Shown here piece after piece: positions 8,849-17,577 of a stretch of DNA of 53,770 nucleotides. Below the pieces are notes generated by a model. The model saw only the letters and a program-made list of their open reading frames with translations, had not been told where the DNA came from and did no database searches. Location of the stretch: assembly GCA_017509755.1 (NCBI GenBank), contig JAFWOY010000005.1, forward strand, positions 1 through 53,770, given 5' to 3'. Within the stretch, counting starts at the first letter, position 1; the number at the start of each line of letters is the position of its first letter. The position numbers and the translations under genes were made by a program. Source of the stretch: Bacteroidales bacterium (lineage in GTDB: Bacteria; Bacteroidota; Bacteroidia; Bacteroidales; UBA932).

Positions 8849-9691
8849 CTACACCGTATCCATGAAATTGCGCTCCACCCGGTTGAACACCAGAACGGAA
8901 AGAAAGAGGGTAACCAGCATCAGCACCGTACTGTAGAGCAGCCCGCCCCAGGAAAGGGAGCCGCAGCCCAGGCAGCCATACTTGAAGGCTTCAAAAATCG
9001 GAGTCAGCGGGTTGAGTTCCAAAGCCAGCCGAATGCGTCCGTCTGCCACGCTGAGCGGATAGATGATCGGCGTAGCATACATAAAAAGCTGCAGTCCGAA
9101 CGACACCAGGAATTTCAAGTCGCGGTACTTGGAAGTTACCGATGAGATGATCAGTCCCCAGGAGAGCGCATGGAAAGCCAGCAGCAGCACCAGAAACGGA
9201 AACAACAGGAGGGCGGGACGAAGCGGCAATTGCACGCCCGCGATACGATAGCCCACATAGACAAGGATGAAGAGCAGCAACTGGATCAGCATTTTCACCA
9301 GGTTGGAGGTCAGGCCGGCAAGCGGGACGACCAACCTGGGAAAATACACTTTCCCGAACACGCCGGCATTGCTGGTGAATACGTTCGACGACACGTTGAA
9401 CGAATCGCTGAAATAATTCCACAGCATAATGCCTGACAGGTAAAAGAGCGGCTGCGGGGCACCATCTGTGGAGATCTTGGCAAGCCCGCCGAAGACGAAC
9501 ATATACATGACCGTCGTCAAAACCGGTTGGATCAGGAACCACAACGGGCCGAGGATGGTCTGCTTGTAGAGCGTGACGATGTCTCGGCGCACATACATAT
9601 ACCACAGGTCGCGGTAGCGCCAAAGCCCTTTCAAGTCAAGATCCAGAAGCCGTTTCTTGGGTCTGATGATCAGTGTCCAGTTTCCCGCCAT
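8849..9691 (-). CDS. wzm: ABC-2 type polysaccharide export permease
   Basis: The 280-residue inner-membrane channel subunit partnering Wzt. It starts with a cytoplasmic amphipathic stretch (LWRYRDLWYMYVRRDIVTLYKQTILGPLWFLIQP), which is the ABC-2 signature start, followed by about six hydrophobic segments. One of them is FLVLLLAFHALSWGLIISSVTSKYRDLKF with the conserved SKYRDL motif, then TPIIYPLS and NPLTPIFEAFKYG. The length is normal. It lies 3 bases after the tyrosine kinase gene and 6 bases before wzt. With Wzt it should flip lipid-linked glycan from cytoplasm to periplasm. No Wzx flippase or Wzy polymerase is present in the window. Confidence 0.93.
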   Translation of the reverse strand: MAGNWTLIIRPKKRLLDLDLKGLWRYRDLWYMYVRRDIVTLYKQTILGPLWFLIQPVLTTVMYMFVFGGLAKISTDGAPQPLFYLSGIMLWNYFSDSFNVSSNVFTSNAGVFGKVYFPRLVVPLAGLTSNLVKMLIQLLLFILVYVGYRIAGVQLPLRPALLLFPFLVLLLAFHALSWGLIISSVTSKYRDLKFLVSFGLQLFMYATPIIYPLSVADGRIRLALELNPLTPIFEAFKYGCLGCGSLSWGGLLYSTVLMLVTLFLSVLVFNRVERNFMDTV

Positions 9692-9694
9692 CCC

Positions 9695-12088
9695 TTACTT
9701 CGAAGTGTAATTGTAACTGTAGTAATGGTAGCCGTACTTATGATAGCCGTACTTATGATAGCCATAGTGGTCGGATGTAGCATCCGTACCGTTCAGCAGT
9801 ATGGCCAGATTTGTATATTTCTTGTCTGCGTACCACTGGTCGATCTCCGGGAGGAAGGAGCGCTCCAGCATTTTGGCACGGATGACAAAAAGCGTCAAAT
9901 CCACATATCGGTTGATAATGGCAGCGTCTGCAACCATCTCCACCGGCGGACAGTCAATAAAGACATAATCATATTCCTGACGTGCCCGTTCCATCAATTG
10001 CGCAAAACGGGGCGTATAGAGCAGTTCCGTCGGGTTCGGCGGTAACTTGCCGCAAGGCAGGATGTCCACTTTCCCGAGTTGGACAATCTGATCGTGCCAG
10101 TCCTCGCTACGGCCGCTCAGGTATGAGGACAAGCCATGGGAAGGACGCTCGACATAAGAAGACAACGAACCTTTCCGCAAGTCAAGGTCGATCGCGAGCA
10201 CTTTCTTATCCTTGATGCCGACGGCTGCAGACAGGTTGGCTGAGATAAAAGTCTTGCCGCTGCCCGGTGTGAGAGAGGTCAGCATGATGACCTTGTGAGA
10301 AGCATCGAATCCAAGCAGGAACTCCAGATTGGAGCGGACGACACGGAAAGCTTCGTTCATCATATTGCGGTTCTTCTCGACAACCAGCACTTCCGGTTTC
10401 TTGTCTTCTTTTTCTTTCTTGAAGCGAAGGAACCGTCTCTTTTTCCCTTGCGTGTTGAACGGAATCTCGCCCGCAAACGGGACGGAGAGGCTCTTCAGGT
10501 CGTCACGGCCCTGCACGGTAGTCTTGAACATTTCCCGCAGGAAGAAAAAGACGGCCGGAACAGCCAGACCGAGGACAAAGGCCAGCAGGTAGATGTTGCG
10601 GGGAACCGGCTCGACCGGTGTCCAGCTGCCATGCGGCGGTTCAACCAACTGGGTGTTGTAGGCGGTGAAAGCCTGGGACAATTCATTCTCTTCGCGGGTC
10701 TGGAGCAGGAACAGATAGAGCGATTCCTTGACTTTCTGCTGACGTTCCACGGAAAGCAGGTAGTTTTCCTGCTTCGGGGCTGTGGCCACGCGGCTGACAG
10801 CCTGGCTACGAGATGACTGCAGACCTTGCTGCTGGTTACGGAGCATCATCAGCTCACTGTTGAGCGCCTCGATGATCGACCCGTGCAAGATACCGAGCTG
10901 TTTGTTCAGATCCACTACAAGCGGGTTCTGCGGCGAAGAAAAAGCCAAATGGTTGTTGCGCTGCAATACCAGGTTGTTGTATTCGGCGATGCGCTGCACG
11001 ATGGCCCCGTTCTCAATACCCATATTGAAAGGGATTTGCTGGGAGTCATCCGCATTGCTGACCAGATAGTCATACACCATCCGCAGTTGATGGATACGGC
11101 TGTCCAGCATCGTCATCTGCTGTTCGATGTCGTTGGCCTGCGCAAGCGCCTGGGCACCGGAAGCATGGACATCCACAATCAGGTTCTCCGACTTGTAACT
11201 TGATATGTTCTGCTCGACGCTGCCAAGTTCCTGTTCGATGACGGCCAGACGTTCCCGGATAAAGTCATTGGTACTGATAATTTTGCGGTTGCGTTCCTGC
11301 ATCCATTGTTCATTATAGACCGATACCAGGGTATTGAGGATGTCCTCGGCACGGGACGGTGAGACATCGCGGAAATGGATGTCGATGACCGTAGAATTCT
11401 TGTCACGCAGGCCGGCACGGATGCGATTGCGTACCCGATTCGTAGTCGTCTCGATTCCAGACCTTCTGATATGGAGCTGACAAGAACGGTCCGGCTTGTA
11501 ATAAGGCGAAGCGGCGACTGTCAGCAAGCCGACCGGCGTCTGTACAGTATCTCCCAATTGAAGTTGTACGCGTTCGGGGAAAGACTTGCCGCTGCGCTGG
11601 AAACCTGAAAGTTGCACGACGCCATCTTTTAACGAAAGATCCATCTGTGCCGCATCGCGGTCGTTCAATTCAAGGAATCGGGCAGTGACTGGCAAATCCA
11701 GCCCATAAACCGTCTTGTCGTAAAACGGGCCATCCTGCAAATACTCCACATCCAGATTGAGCCGGCGAACCACCTCTTCCGCCACGATCGCCGTGTTCAT
11801 CATCAGCATTTCGTTGGCCAGGTTGGTCGGTGTCTGGGTGATGCCCAGTTCTTTCAATGTTTTGTCCGTCTCATTGACATTCGACCGGATCATGATCGAA
11901 GCCGAACGCGCATAAACCGGTTGCTTGCTCTTCACGTAAAAAAAAGCTATGACCATGGCTATGGCTAGGCAGATGACGAACCAATACCAATTGCGCAGGA
12001 CAAGGTTCAGGACATTCTTGATCATGACGGCCGGACCGCCCGACTGGCGACCGGTGTTTCCTCCTGTCCGGATGACTTCTCTTTCCAT
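9695..12088 (-). CDS. wzc: Wzz/Wzc-type polysaccharide copolymerase and tyrosine autokinase
   Basis: 797 residues. An N-terminal Wzz domain begins after a first membrane helix (WYWFVICLAIAMVIAFFYV, near residue 33). A long periplasmic coiled-coil region follows, then a second helix (IYLLAFVLGLAVPAVFFFL, about 525). The cytoplasmic BY-kinase domain has Walker A SLTPGSGKT (about 605), Walker A' VLAIDLDLRKGS and Walker B YDYVFIDCPP. The extreme C-terminus is a cluster of ten tyrosines, partly encoded by a perfect 15-base tandem repeat (9729-9758) giving YHKYG units. Members of this family control chain length and export together with Wza by cycles of tyrosine phosphorylation. The gene follows wza by 11 bases. 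Confidence 0.93.
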   Translation of the reverse strand: MEREVIRTGGNTGRQSGGPAVMIKNVLNLVLRNWYWFVICLAIAMVIAFFYVKSKQPVYARSASIMIRSNVNETDKTLKELGITQTPTNLANEMLMMNTAIVAEEVVRRLNLDVEYLQDGPFYDKTVYGLDLPVTARFLELNDRDAAQMDLSLKDGVVQLSGFQRSGKSFPERVQLQLGDTVQTPVGLLTVAASPYYKPDRSCQLHIRRSGIETTTNRVRNRIRAGLRDKNSTVIDIHFRDVSPSRAEDILNTLVSVYNEQWMQERNRKIISTNDFIRERLAVIEQELGSVEQNISSYKSENLIVDVHASGAQALAQANDIEQQMTMLDSRIHQLRMVYDYLVSNADDSQQIPFNMGIENGAIVQRIAEYNNLVLQRNNHLAFSSPQNPLVVDLNKQLGILHGSIIEALNSELMMLRNQQQGLQSSRSQAVSRVATAPKQENYLLSVERQQKVKESLYLFLLQTREENELSQAFTAYNTQLVEPPHGSWTPVEPVPRNIYLLAFVLGLAVPAVFFFLREMFKTTVQGRDDLKSLSVPFAGEIPFNTQGKKRRFLRFKKEKEDKKPEVLVVEKNRNMMNEAFRVVRSNLEFLLGFDASHKVIMLTSLTPGSGKTFISANLSAAVGIKDKKVLAIDLDLRKGSLSSYVERPSHGLSSYLSGRSEDWHDQIVQLGKVDILPCGKLPPNPTELLYTPRFAQLMERARQEYDYVFIDCPPVEMVADAAIINRYVDLTLFVIRAKMLERSFLPEIDQWYADKKYTNLAILLNGTDATSDHYGYHKYGYHKYGYHYYSYNYTSK
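9729..9763 (-). repeat. 15-base tandem repeat in the Wzc tyrosine tail
   Basis: Two perfect copies of a 15-base unit (9729-9743 and 9744-9758) plus the first five bases of a third lie near the 3' end of wzc. One unit equals five codons (YHKYG). Gain or loss of a unit would keep the frame and change the number of phosphorylatable tyrosines by two. Confidence 0.85.
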
Positions 12089-12099
12089 TTGTCAAATAA

Positions 12100-12924
12100 T
12101 CAGTTGCCGGGAGTAATCGGAATAAAGCGGGTAATCAGTGAAAGCAGGGAGACGATCAGTGTAGGGATGGAAACCCAGAAGCTGAAGGTGCGGAACGTCG
12201 TCGCATTGATGTCCGACTGGGCACGCCGTTTAGCATTGGGCTCCACATAAATCAAGTCATTTTGCTGGATGTAGTATACCGGAGAATCATAGACACTCTC
12301 CGTCTTAGTCAAATCGATGGTATAGGCATTCTGGACCCCGTTTTCCGTACGAAGGACCAGCACATTCTCCCGTTGCCCCTCGATGGTCAGGTCACCGGCA
12401 AGGGCAAGTGCTTCTAAAATCGTGATTTGATCGGTAGGAATCTCAATACGCCCCTTTCGTCCGACCTCACCAAGTACCGAGAAGGAGAGACCAGCATAAT
12501 CTACAATAACAGTCGGATCAAGTAGTAGTTGCGTCTCTATCAGTTTGTCCTTGACCCGTTCAGCTACTTCAAGACGGGTAAGTCCTTCTACCAAGACTCG
12601 GCCCAGTGTCGGAATCTCGACATATCCATCCGGATCAACCGTATAGGATAAGTGCTGTTGCCCGTTTCCAACACTTGCCAAATTGCCGTTATTAGCACCG
12701 GAAAGATTGAACAACGCCGACAGTTCCCGGTCACGGCTGAAGACCGTAATCCGCAAACGGTCGCCCGGTTTCAGCGTCAAATGTTGGGGCTGTTGCACTT
12801 CTAGCGGGACCCCTCGCTGCAGATCCTGCAGGTAGCTTACCTGCTCCGGTGCGCCACAAGACGAAAGCAGAAACAACTGGATCATGCACACAGCCGTCAA
12901 GGCAAGTGTTTCAAAACGAGTCAT
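12100..12924 (-). CDS. wza: Outer-membrane polysaccharide export lipoprotein
   Basis: A 274-residue lipoprotein of the Wza/polysaccharide-export family, forming the outer-membrane exit channel. ATG at 12924 (MTRFETLALTAV) is the first ATG. An in-frame TTG seven codons upstream is less likely. The signal peptide ends in LLSSCG, with the lipidated Cys near residue 22. Next comes the polysaccharide-export domain (LKPGDRLRITVFSRDRELS, VDPDGYVEIPTLGRVLVEGL) and an SLBB-like domain (VLGEVGRKGRIEIPTDQITILEALALAGDL). The C-terminus ends in a hydrophobic segment (FWVSIPTLIVSLLSLI), as expected for the membrane-spanning helix. It is the first structural gene after the upxY antiterminator gene. Confidence 0.93.
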   Translation of the reverse strand: MTRFETLALTAVCMIQLFLLSSCGAPEQVSYLQDLQRGVPLEVQQPQHLTLKPGDRLRITVFSRDRELSALFNLSGANNGNLASVGNGQQHLSYTVDPDGYVEIPTLGRVLVEGLTRLEVAERVKDKLIETQLLLDPTVIVDYAGLSFSVLGEVGRKGRIEIPTDQITILEALALAGDLTIEGQRENVLVLRTENGVQNAYTIDLTKTESVYDSPVYYIQQNDLIYVEPNAKRRAQSDINATTFRTFSFWVSIPTLIVSLLSLITRFIPITPGN

Positions 12925-13033
12925 AAAGAAAAAACGAATGTACAATTTTAGGAAAAGCTACGCTGACAATCGTGCAAATGCATAATTGCGACGGAAAAGC
13001 ACCGTAACCCGATGAAAACAATTCATCAAATTG

Positions 13034-13065
13034 CAAATGTATAAAAATTATCAGATTTTTCCCAA
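13034..13065 (-). promoter_or_regulatory. Predicted promoter for the polysaccharide export operon
   Basis: On the minus strand, TTG (13063-13065) is followed after 21 bases by TACATTTG (13034-13041), a full match to the Bacteroidetes -7 consensus. It overlaps the stop of upxY and leaves a leader of about 100 bases before the wza ATG. Such a leader is where a UpxY-type antiterminator would be expected to act. Confidence 0.6.
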
Positions 13066-13575
13066 CCACGCGCGCGGAACCTGCGCTCGCGCCCATAAAG
13101 TGCCCATCAAGCCGACGACCACATAGGTGTGTCCCAACAATTCCAGCACATATCCTTCCACGCCCTTGAGAGGACCTTCGACCACCCGGACCCGATCTCC
13201 CAATTCCAAAGGCTGATCCATGAGCCCACCCTCTTCGACCGAGCAATCGAATACCTTGCGGAAATCCTCCATTTCCTTGTCGCGGACCACCATCATCCGA
13301 TGCGTCGCGCAATCGACGAGCCAGGCCATTGGTAACCTGTAGTCAGCAACCAGGGAACAGGCTTCGTCCTTGGTAGTCCGGACAAACACAAGATTGGAGG
13401 CTAAAGGTCGCTCCGACATGCGCCGCCCGCCGCGTCCTGACCGCTTGACAGGGATACGGGCCGTCGGCACGAAATGTTCAATCTCCCTCTGCGCCAACCA
13501 GTCACGGATTTTGATCTCCTGTCGGAAATATCGGGTACGGGCTACGAACCAATGCGGAGTAACATCCAATGCCAT
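13051..13575 (-). CDS. upxY: UpxY-family NusG/RfaH-like transcription antiterminator
   Basis: A 174-residue NusG paralogue. The N-terminal NGN domain starts at HWFVARTRYFRQEIKIRDWL and includes HFVPTARIPVKR and ERPLASNLVFVR. The C-terminal KOW-type domain has LGDRVRVVEGPLKGVEGYVLE. In Bacteroides, UpxY proteins let RNA polymerase read through the leader of their own capsule operon, and this gene stands directly upstream of one. I start it at ATG 13575. A -7 box (TATTTTTG, 13603-13610) overlaps the in-frame codon at 13605, so a longer protein is unlikely. No UpxZ-type inhibitor gene follows, and no inverted repeats that would make an invertible promoter were seen. Confidence 0.88.
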   Translation of the reverse strand: MALDVTPHWFVARTRYFRQEIKIRDWLAQREIEHFVPTARIPVKRSGRGGRRMSERPLASNLVFVRTTKDEACSLVADYRLPMAWLVDCATHRMMVVRDKEMEDFRKVFDCSVEEGGLMDQPLELGDRVRVVEGPLKGVEGYVLELLGHTYVVVGLMGTLWARAQVPRAWLGKI

Positions 13576-13602
13576 CTTTTGTCTAAAACGAGAATTAATT
13601 AT

Positions 13603-13610
13603 CAAAAATA
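13603..13610 (-). promoter_or_regulatory. -7 promoter box for upxY
   Basis: TATTTTTG on the minus strand, 28 bases upstream of the preferred ATG at 13575. No clear TTG lies at the usual -33 distance. Confidence 0.45.
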
Positions 13611-13653
13611 CGAAAAAAAACGCTTTCTACGCCCTTCCTTGCAGGGTTTTCAC

Positions 13654-13661
13654 TAAATTTG
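13654..13661 (+). promoter_or_regulatory. -7 promoter box for the GDSL-type hydrolase gene
   Basis: TAAATTTG, ending 19 bases before the ATG at 13681. A -33 element is not evident at the expected distance. Confidence 0.45.
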
Positions 13662-13680
13662 TCTAACAAACCGCTCTATC

Positions 13681-14775
13681 ATGAAACGTCTTTTCCTCCT
13701 GTTCCTGCCGGTATTTGCCCTTCTGCTCCCGGCTTCATCTTTCGCCCAGAAAGCATCGGAGCTCAAGTATATCGATGCTAAAAACCTGATGCTCATCAAT
13801 CAAGGTTATGACAACACGGAAATGCCCTATTCCAGGCTGCCGGAAGACATGAAGGCGCGCACGCGCAAGGCCGTGTGGGACCTCGGGCTCAATTCAGCCG
13901 GCCTGGCGATCCGCTTCTCGACCAACAGCCGGGTCATCGGCATGCGCTGGACGCTGCTCAACTATTTCATCATGCACCATATGGCCGGCACGGGCATCCG
14001 AGGCATCGACCTTTACATGCTGGACGAGAATGATCACTGGCAGTTTGTCGGCACAGGCATCCCCAACGGAAAAGACACGACCAAGACACAGATCGTGGTC
14101 AGCGGGATGGACGGTAAGACCCACGAGTTCATGGCTTACCTTCCGCTCTACGATGGCGTTACGCGGGTGGAAGTGGGCGTTACCAAAAATGCGGAGGTTG
14201 GCCTGCCCAAGCGCGACATTCTGGTCCGGGGCAAGGAGAAGCCTATCGTGTTCTATGGGACCAGCATCACCCAGGGCGGCTGTGCTTCGCGTCCCGGCAT
14301 GGTCTATACCTCCATCATCAGCCGCGCTTTGCAGAAAGAATGCATCAATCTGGGATTCAGCGGCAACGCACGGATGGACAAGGCGCTGGTCGAAATGATG
14401 GCCAGAATCGATGCCGACCAGTATGTCATCGACTGCCTGGAGAACTGCACGCTCAAGGTTGTGCAGGACAGTGCGTATTTCTTCCTGACTTATCTGGCGA
14501 AAAAACGGCCGGAGACACCGATTTACATGGTGGAACACATCTGGTTCTCCCACGCGCTGGTCAACAAACCGGTCCACGACCAGATTGCCGAGCGCAATGA
14601 ATACTGGCACAATCTCTACCTGCAGCTCCGGAAAGAAGGCTACAACAATTTCCGCTACATCCCGGCCGACAACCTGACCGGTCCGGACGGGGAAGGCGCC
14701 GTGGACGGCTGCCACCAGACCGACTTGGGCTTCCTTCGAATGTCTGAAGAGTTCCTACGGCACCTGCGGCGCTAG
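13681..14775 (+). CDS. Secreted SGNH/GDSL-family hydrolase
   Basis: 364 residues with a cleavable signal peptide (MKRLFLLFLPVFALLLPASSFAQ). A beta-rich N-terminal domain carries the GIRGIDLYMLDE motif of the GxDLY family that precedes GDSL-type lipases. The hydrolase domain has the nucleophile block FYGTSITQGG (Ser195), GFSGNARMD, the DCLENC segment and the catalytic DGCH (Asp342, His345). Members act in the periplasm or outside the cell as carbohydrate esterases or lipases; the substrate here is unknown. The gene converges on the U32 peptidase-family gene and overlaps it by 21 bases. It stands alone on the plus strand with its own -7 box. Confidence 0.88.
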   Translation: MKRLFLLFLPVFALLLPASSFAQKASELKYIDAKNLMLINQGYDNTEMPYSRLPEDMKARTRKAVWDLGLNSAGLAIRFSTNSRVIGMRWTLLNYFIMHHMAGTGIRGIDLYMLDENDHWQFVGTGIPNGKDTTKTQIVVSGMDGKTHEFMAYLPLYDGVTRVEVGVTKNAEVGLPKRDILVRGKEKPIVFYGTSITQGGCASRPGMVYTSIISRALQKECINLGFSGNARMDKALVEMMARIDADQYVIDCLENCTLKVVQDSAYFFLTYLAKKRPETPIYMVEHIWFSHALVNKPVHDQIAERNEYWHNLYLQLRKEGYNNFRYIPADNLTGPDGEGAVDGCHQTDLGFLRMSEEFLRHLRR

Positions 14776-16551
14776 GACGACCATCTCACAGTGGGCGCAA
14801 TCGAACTGTAGCGGCAGTCGGTTTTTCTGATTGACTAGATAGAGGGGCTTGACTGAGGGCGCCATGCCCGGCTTGGCCTGTGACGTCATGCGCGGCTTCT
14901 CCGGGCATTTCGGGCACATACCCAATTCCCAGCGGATACAATAGCGGCTGCGGAGCAGTTCGGTGGGCAGTTCCAGTGTCGAGCGGTTGAGGGCCGCGGC
15001 GGCGGGCTGCGGCGTATGCCGCACCTCCGGCCGCGGCCGGCGCTCCAGCGCCGCCTGCAGTTCAGCAGCCAGGTCCCGACGGATGCCATTCAGGAAGGCT
15101 GCGGGATAAAAACGCACGGGCTCGGCCTCAACGGCACGCAGCGTAAATGCAAACGGCTCGGTGCGTTTGCTGAGCTGGCGCCGAAGTCCTTCCAAGGCCA
15201 TTTCGGGCTTTTCAGCCACGGGGGCATCATCCACGAAGGTCTTGCTGGCCTTCGTGCCGTCTTCGGCCGTCGCGATAACTGTCGTTTCGCCGGCAGAAGA
15301 GCGCGTCGATTTCCACGTCAAATCAACATTGATCACCCGATGCGGCCGATTGTTCTCCAATTCGCGTTCGAAACGGATATCCAGATTGCGGTACACGCGC
15401 ATGCCGGGTGCGAGGCCGGTTGTGTCGCGCAATGTGACGCGACGACCCTGCACAACCTCAGCGCGGCGACCAGTCACCTGCCCGTCATCGCCGGCAAACG
15501 ACAAGCCGTCGCCATTGGCCAATGGGGTCTCGCCGGACACCTCAATGACGGCGCCGCGTACAAACTTGATTTCCCCGATATAGGCACCCAGTGATTTGGC
15601 TGCATCTTCGCTGGCCATTTTGCCGCTGCGGCCATGCAGGAAGGCATTGGTCCAGCCGCGACCGAAGGTCCGGTCGGGATCGGGCTTGAAACCACCTTCC
15701 AGATGTCCTTGGGACGCCCGGCGGTACTGAGGTCCGATCTTGTCGGAATGCGCAGCGATGAAGTCATCGAACAACTGGCTGTAATACCGGACGACATTCT
15801 TCACATACGAAGCATTCTTGAGCCGGCCTTCAATTTTGAAAGAGGTGACTCCCGCTTCAATCAACGCAGGAAAATCTTGATCGAACCGGATATCCTTCGG
15901 CGACAGGAGCGTCTGATCGCGCACAAGCACGCGACCAGCCGAATCCACCAGGTCGTAGCGGGAGCGGCAGACCTGCGCACAGACACCACGGTTGGCACTT
16001 CGGTCCGCCAGGTACTGGCTCAGATAGCATTGACCGCTATAGCCCACACACAGAGCCCCATGGATGAAGAACTCCAGCTCGCAGTCCGCAGGAACGGCCG
16101 CGCGGATGGCCCGGATCTCTTCGAGCGACAGCTGACGCTCCAGCACCAGCCGGGAGAAGCCGAGTGCAGCGAGTTCCTGCGCCCGCTCCGGCGTCCGGAT
16201 GGCCGTCTGCGTGGAAGCATGTAGCTCCACCGGCGGCAAATCAAGCGTCAACAGCTGCAGATCCTGAACGATAAAGACATCGACGCCTGCCTCGTACAGA
16301 TCCCACATCAGACGGCGGGCGTCTTCCAGCTCGTCATCCTGCAATAAAGTATTGACGGTGGCATGGGTCTTCACGCCATACAGATGCGCATAGCGGCACA
16401 GACGGGCGATATCTGCGACCTCATTTCCGGCCGCAGCCCGCGCGCCGAACGCAGGGCCTGCAATATAAACGGCATCGGCACCACAGTCGATGGCTGCGAT
16501 GCCGATTTCCGCATTTCTCGCGGGCGCGAGCAGCGTAAGGGCTACTTGCAT
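14755..16551 (-). CDS. U32 peptidase-family protein (RlhA/YhbU-like)
   Basis: 598 residues. The N-terminal TIM-barrel-like part (ALTLLAPARNAEIGIAAIDCGADAVYIAG) and the U32 signature region (ELEFFIHGALCVGYSGQCYLSQYLADRSANRGVCAQVCR, with several cysteines) are unmistakable. DIRFDQDFPALIEAGVTSFKIEGRLK follows. Some members, such as E. coli RlhA, hydroxylate 23S rRNA cytidine with an iron-sulfur centre and prephenate-derived chemistry; others are called collagenase-like. I favour an RNA- or cofactor-modifying role, without proof. The C-terminus adds a Cys-containing tail (CIRWELGMCPKCPEK, then FDCAHCE) that resembles a small metal site. It overlaps the TPR gene upstream by 10 bases. Confidence 0.85.
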   Translation of the reverse strand: MQVALTLLAPARNAEIGIAAIDCGADAVYIAGPAFGARAAAGNEVADIARLCRYAHLYGVKTHATVNTLLQDDELEDARRLMWDLYEAGVDVFIVQDLQLLTLDLPPVELHASTQTAIRTPERAQELAALGFSRLVLERQLSLEEIRAIRAAVPADCELEFFIHGALCVGYSGQCYLSQYLADRSANRGVCAQVCRSRYDLVDSAGRVLVRDQTLLSPKDIRFDQDFPALIEAGVTSFKIEGRLKNASYVKNVVRYYSQLFDDFIAAHSDKIGPQYRRASQGHLEGGFKPDPDRTFGRGWTNAFLHGRSGKMASEDAAKSLGAYIGEIKFVRGAVIEVSGETPLANGDGLSFAGDDGQVTGRRAEVVQGRRVTLRDTTGLAPGMRVYRNLDIRFERELENNRPHRVINVDLTWKSTRSSAGETTVIATAEDGTKASKTFVDDAPVAEKPEMALEGLRRQLSKRTEPFAFTLRAVEAEPVRFYPAAFLNGIRRDLAAELQAALERRPRPEVRHTPQPAAAALNRSTLELPTELLRSRYCIRWELGMCPKCPEKPRMTSQAKPGMAPSVKPLYLVNQKNRLPLQFDCAHCEMVVLAPQVP

Positions 16552-17480
16552 TTGAGCTGGGTAATCTGGTAGCGTGCACCCTCGCCGTACTTGGCGTCCT
16601 GGGCGATCTTCTGGAAGTAACCGCAGGCCTTGTCGGTGTCACCGGTGGCAATCAGGGCGGTGCCGAGGTTGTAGACGATACCGGGTTCCTTGGTGATGGC
16701 GTTCGGGTTCATGGCCAGATAGGCTTCGAAGGCTTCGGCGGCCACTTTGTTCTGCTTGAGGCTCATGGCACTCATGCCGATAATCTTCTGGGCGTTGGCA
16801 TTGTCAACGTACTGCGTGGACTTCTGGGCGTTTTCGAGGGCGCCTTTCATATCCTTGGCCTTCTGGCACTCCACAGCCTTCTTCACATAGAGGTTGGAGA
16901 GCTGCTTGGCAGCCTGCTCTTCCTGGCCGTTCTCCGTAGCGAGTTCGAACGACTTGATGGCATCGTCGTACTTGCCGATCTGCATCAGGGCCTGGCCTTT
17001 GCGGAGATGGGCGTTGCCATTGGCGGGATCCGCGTCGATGACCTTCTGATAGGCAGCGGCTGCAGCTTCGAAATTCTTGTCCTTGAGCAAAGCGTTGGCA
17101 TCAGCCATCAGGAGTTGCGGAATAAGTTCCTTGGCCTCTTCCACAACTTCGGCGTCTCCAAACTTCTCACCGACTTCAGCGGCCTTCTGGAACTTGGCGA
17201 TGGCACCGTCGATATCTTTATCACCATAGAGCTCCTTACCCAGGGAAATATACAGTTTCGGAAGGATGCCTTTGCACTGCGTGGCGATCTCAGCACCTTC
17301 TTCTCCCAGCGTACCTGCCATCTCGAGCGCCTGCTCGAACAGGTTAATGGCTTCCGCCTTGTTGGTTTCAATGGCGGCAGCGGCGTTGTTGTAGATTTCA
17401 GTGGCTTTTTCCAAATCCTGCGCCGCGACGATGCCCATCGTGCAGAGGGCAACCATGACCGTTAAAAAAATCTTTTTCAT
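16542..17480 (-). CDS. Secreted tetratricopeptide-repeat protein
   Basis: 312 residues with a signal peptide (MKKIFLTVMVALCTMGIVAAQ) and no lipobox, so probably periplasmic. The rest is helical, with TPR-like repeats. The clearest are AAAYQKVIDADPANGNAHLRKGQALMQIGKYDDAIKSFELA and the C-terminal EAFEAYLAMNPNAITKEPGIVYNLGTALIATGDTDKACGYF. TPR arrays mediate protein contacts; no partner can be named. It is first in a two-gene unit with the U32-family gene (10-base overlap) and is driven by a good promoter at 17536-17567. Confidence 0.85.
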   Translation of the reverse strand: MKKIFLTVMVALCTMGIVAAQDLEKATEIYNNAAAAIETNKAEAINLFEQALEMAGTLGEEGAEIATQCKGILPKLYISLGKELYGDKDIDGAIAKFQKAAEVGEKFGDAEVVEEAKELIPQLLMADANALLKDKNFEAAAAAYQKVIDADPANGNAHLRKGQALMQIGKYDDAIKSFELATENGQEEQAAKQLSNLYVKKAVECQKAKDMKGALENAQKSTQYVDNANAQKIIGMSAMSLKQNKVAAEAFEAYLAMNPNAITKEPGIVYNLGTALIATGDTDKACGYFQKIAQDAKYGEGARYQITQLKCK

Positions 17481-17535
17481 CGTTTATAGGTTTTTGGGTT
17501 TTATTTCCAAATCGGGTACTATGCATAAACGCTGC

Positions 17536-17567
17536 CAAAATTATCAACAATTGTCTAAATTTGCAAA
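17536..17567 (-). promoter_or_regulatory. Promoter for the TPR gene
   Basis: On the minus strand, TTTG (17564-17567) is followed after 20 bases by TAATTTTG (17536-17543), a near-ideal Bacteroidetes promoter. The plus-strand -7 box of the divergent DUF3109 gene lies between its two elements. Confidence 0.7.
17556..17563 (+). promoter_or_regulatory. -7 promoter box for the DUF3109 gene
   Basis: TAAATTTG, ending 14 bases before ATG 17578. It overlaps the divergent TPR promoter, so the two probably compete for polymerase. Confidence 0.5.
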
Positions 17568-17577
17568 GTTTTTTGCG

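Noticed and set aside
13575..13680. Invertible promoter of the Bacteroides capsule type
   Set aside because: No pair of matching inverted repeats was found on either side of the promoter boxes.
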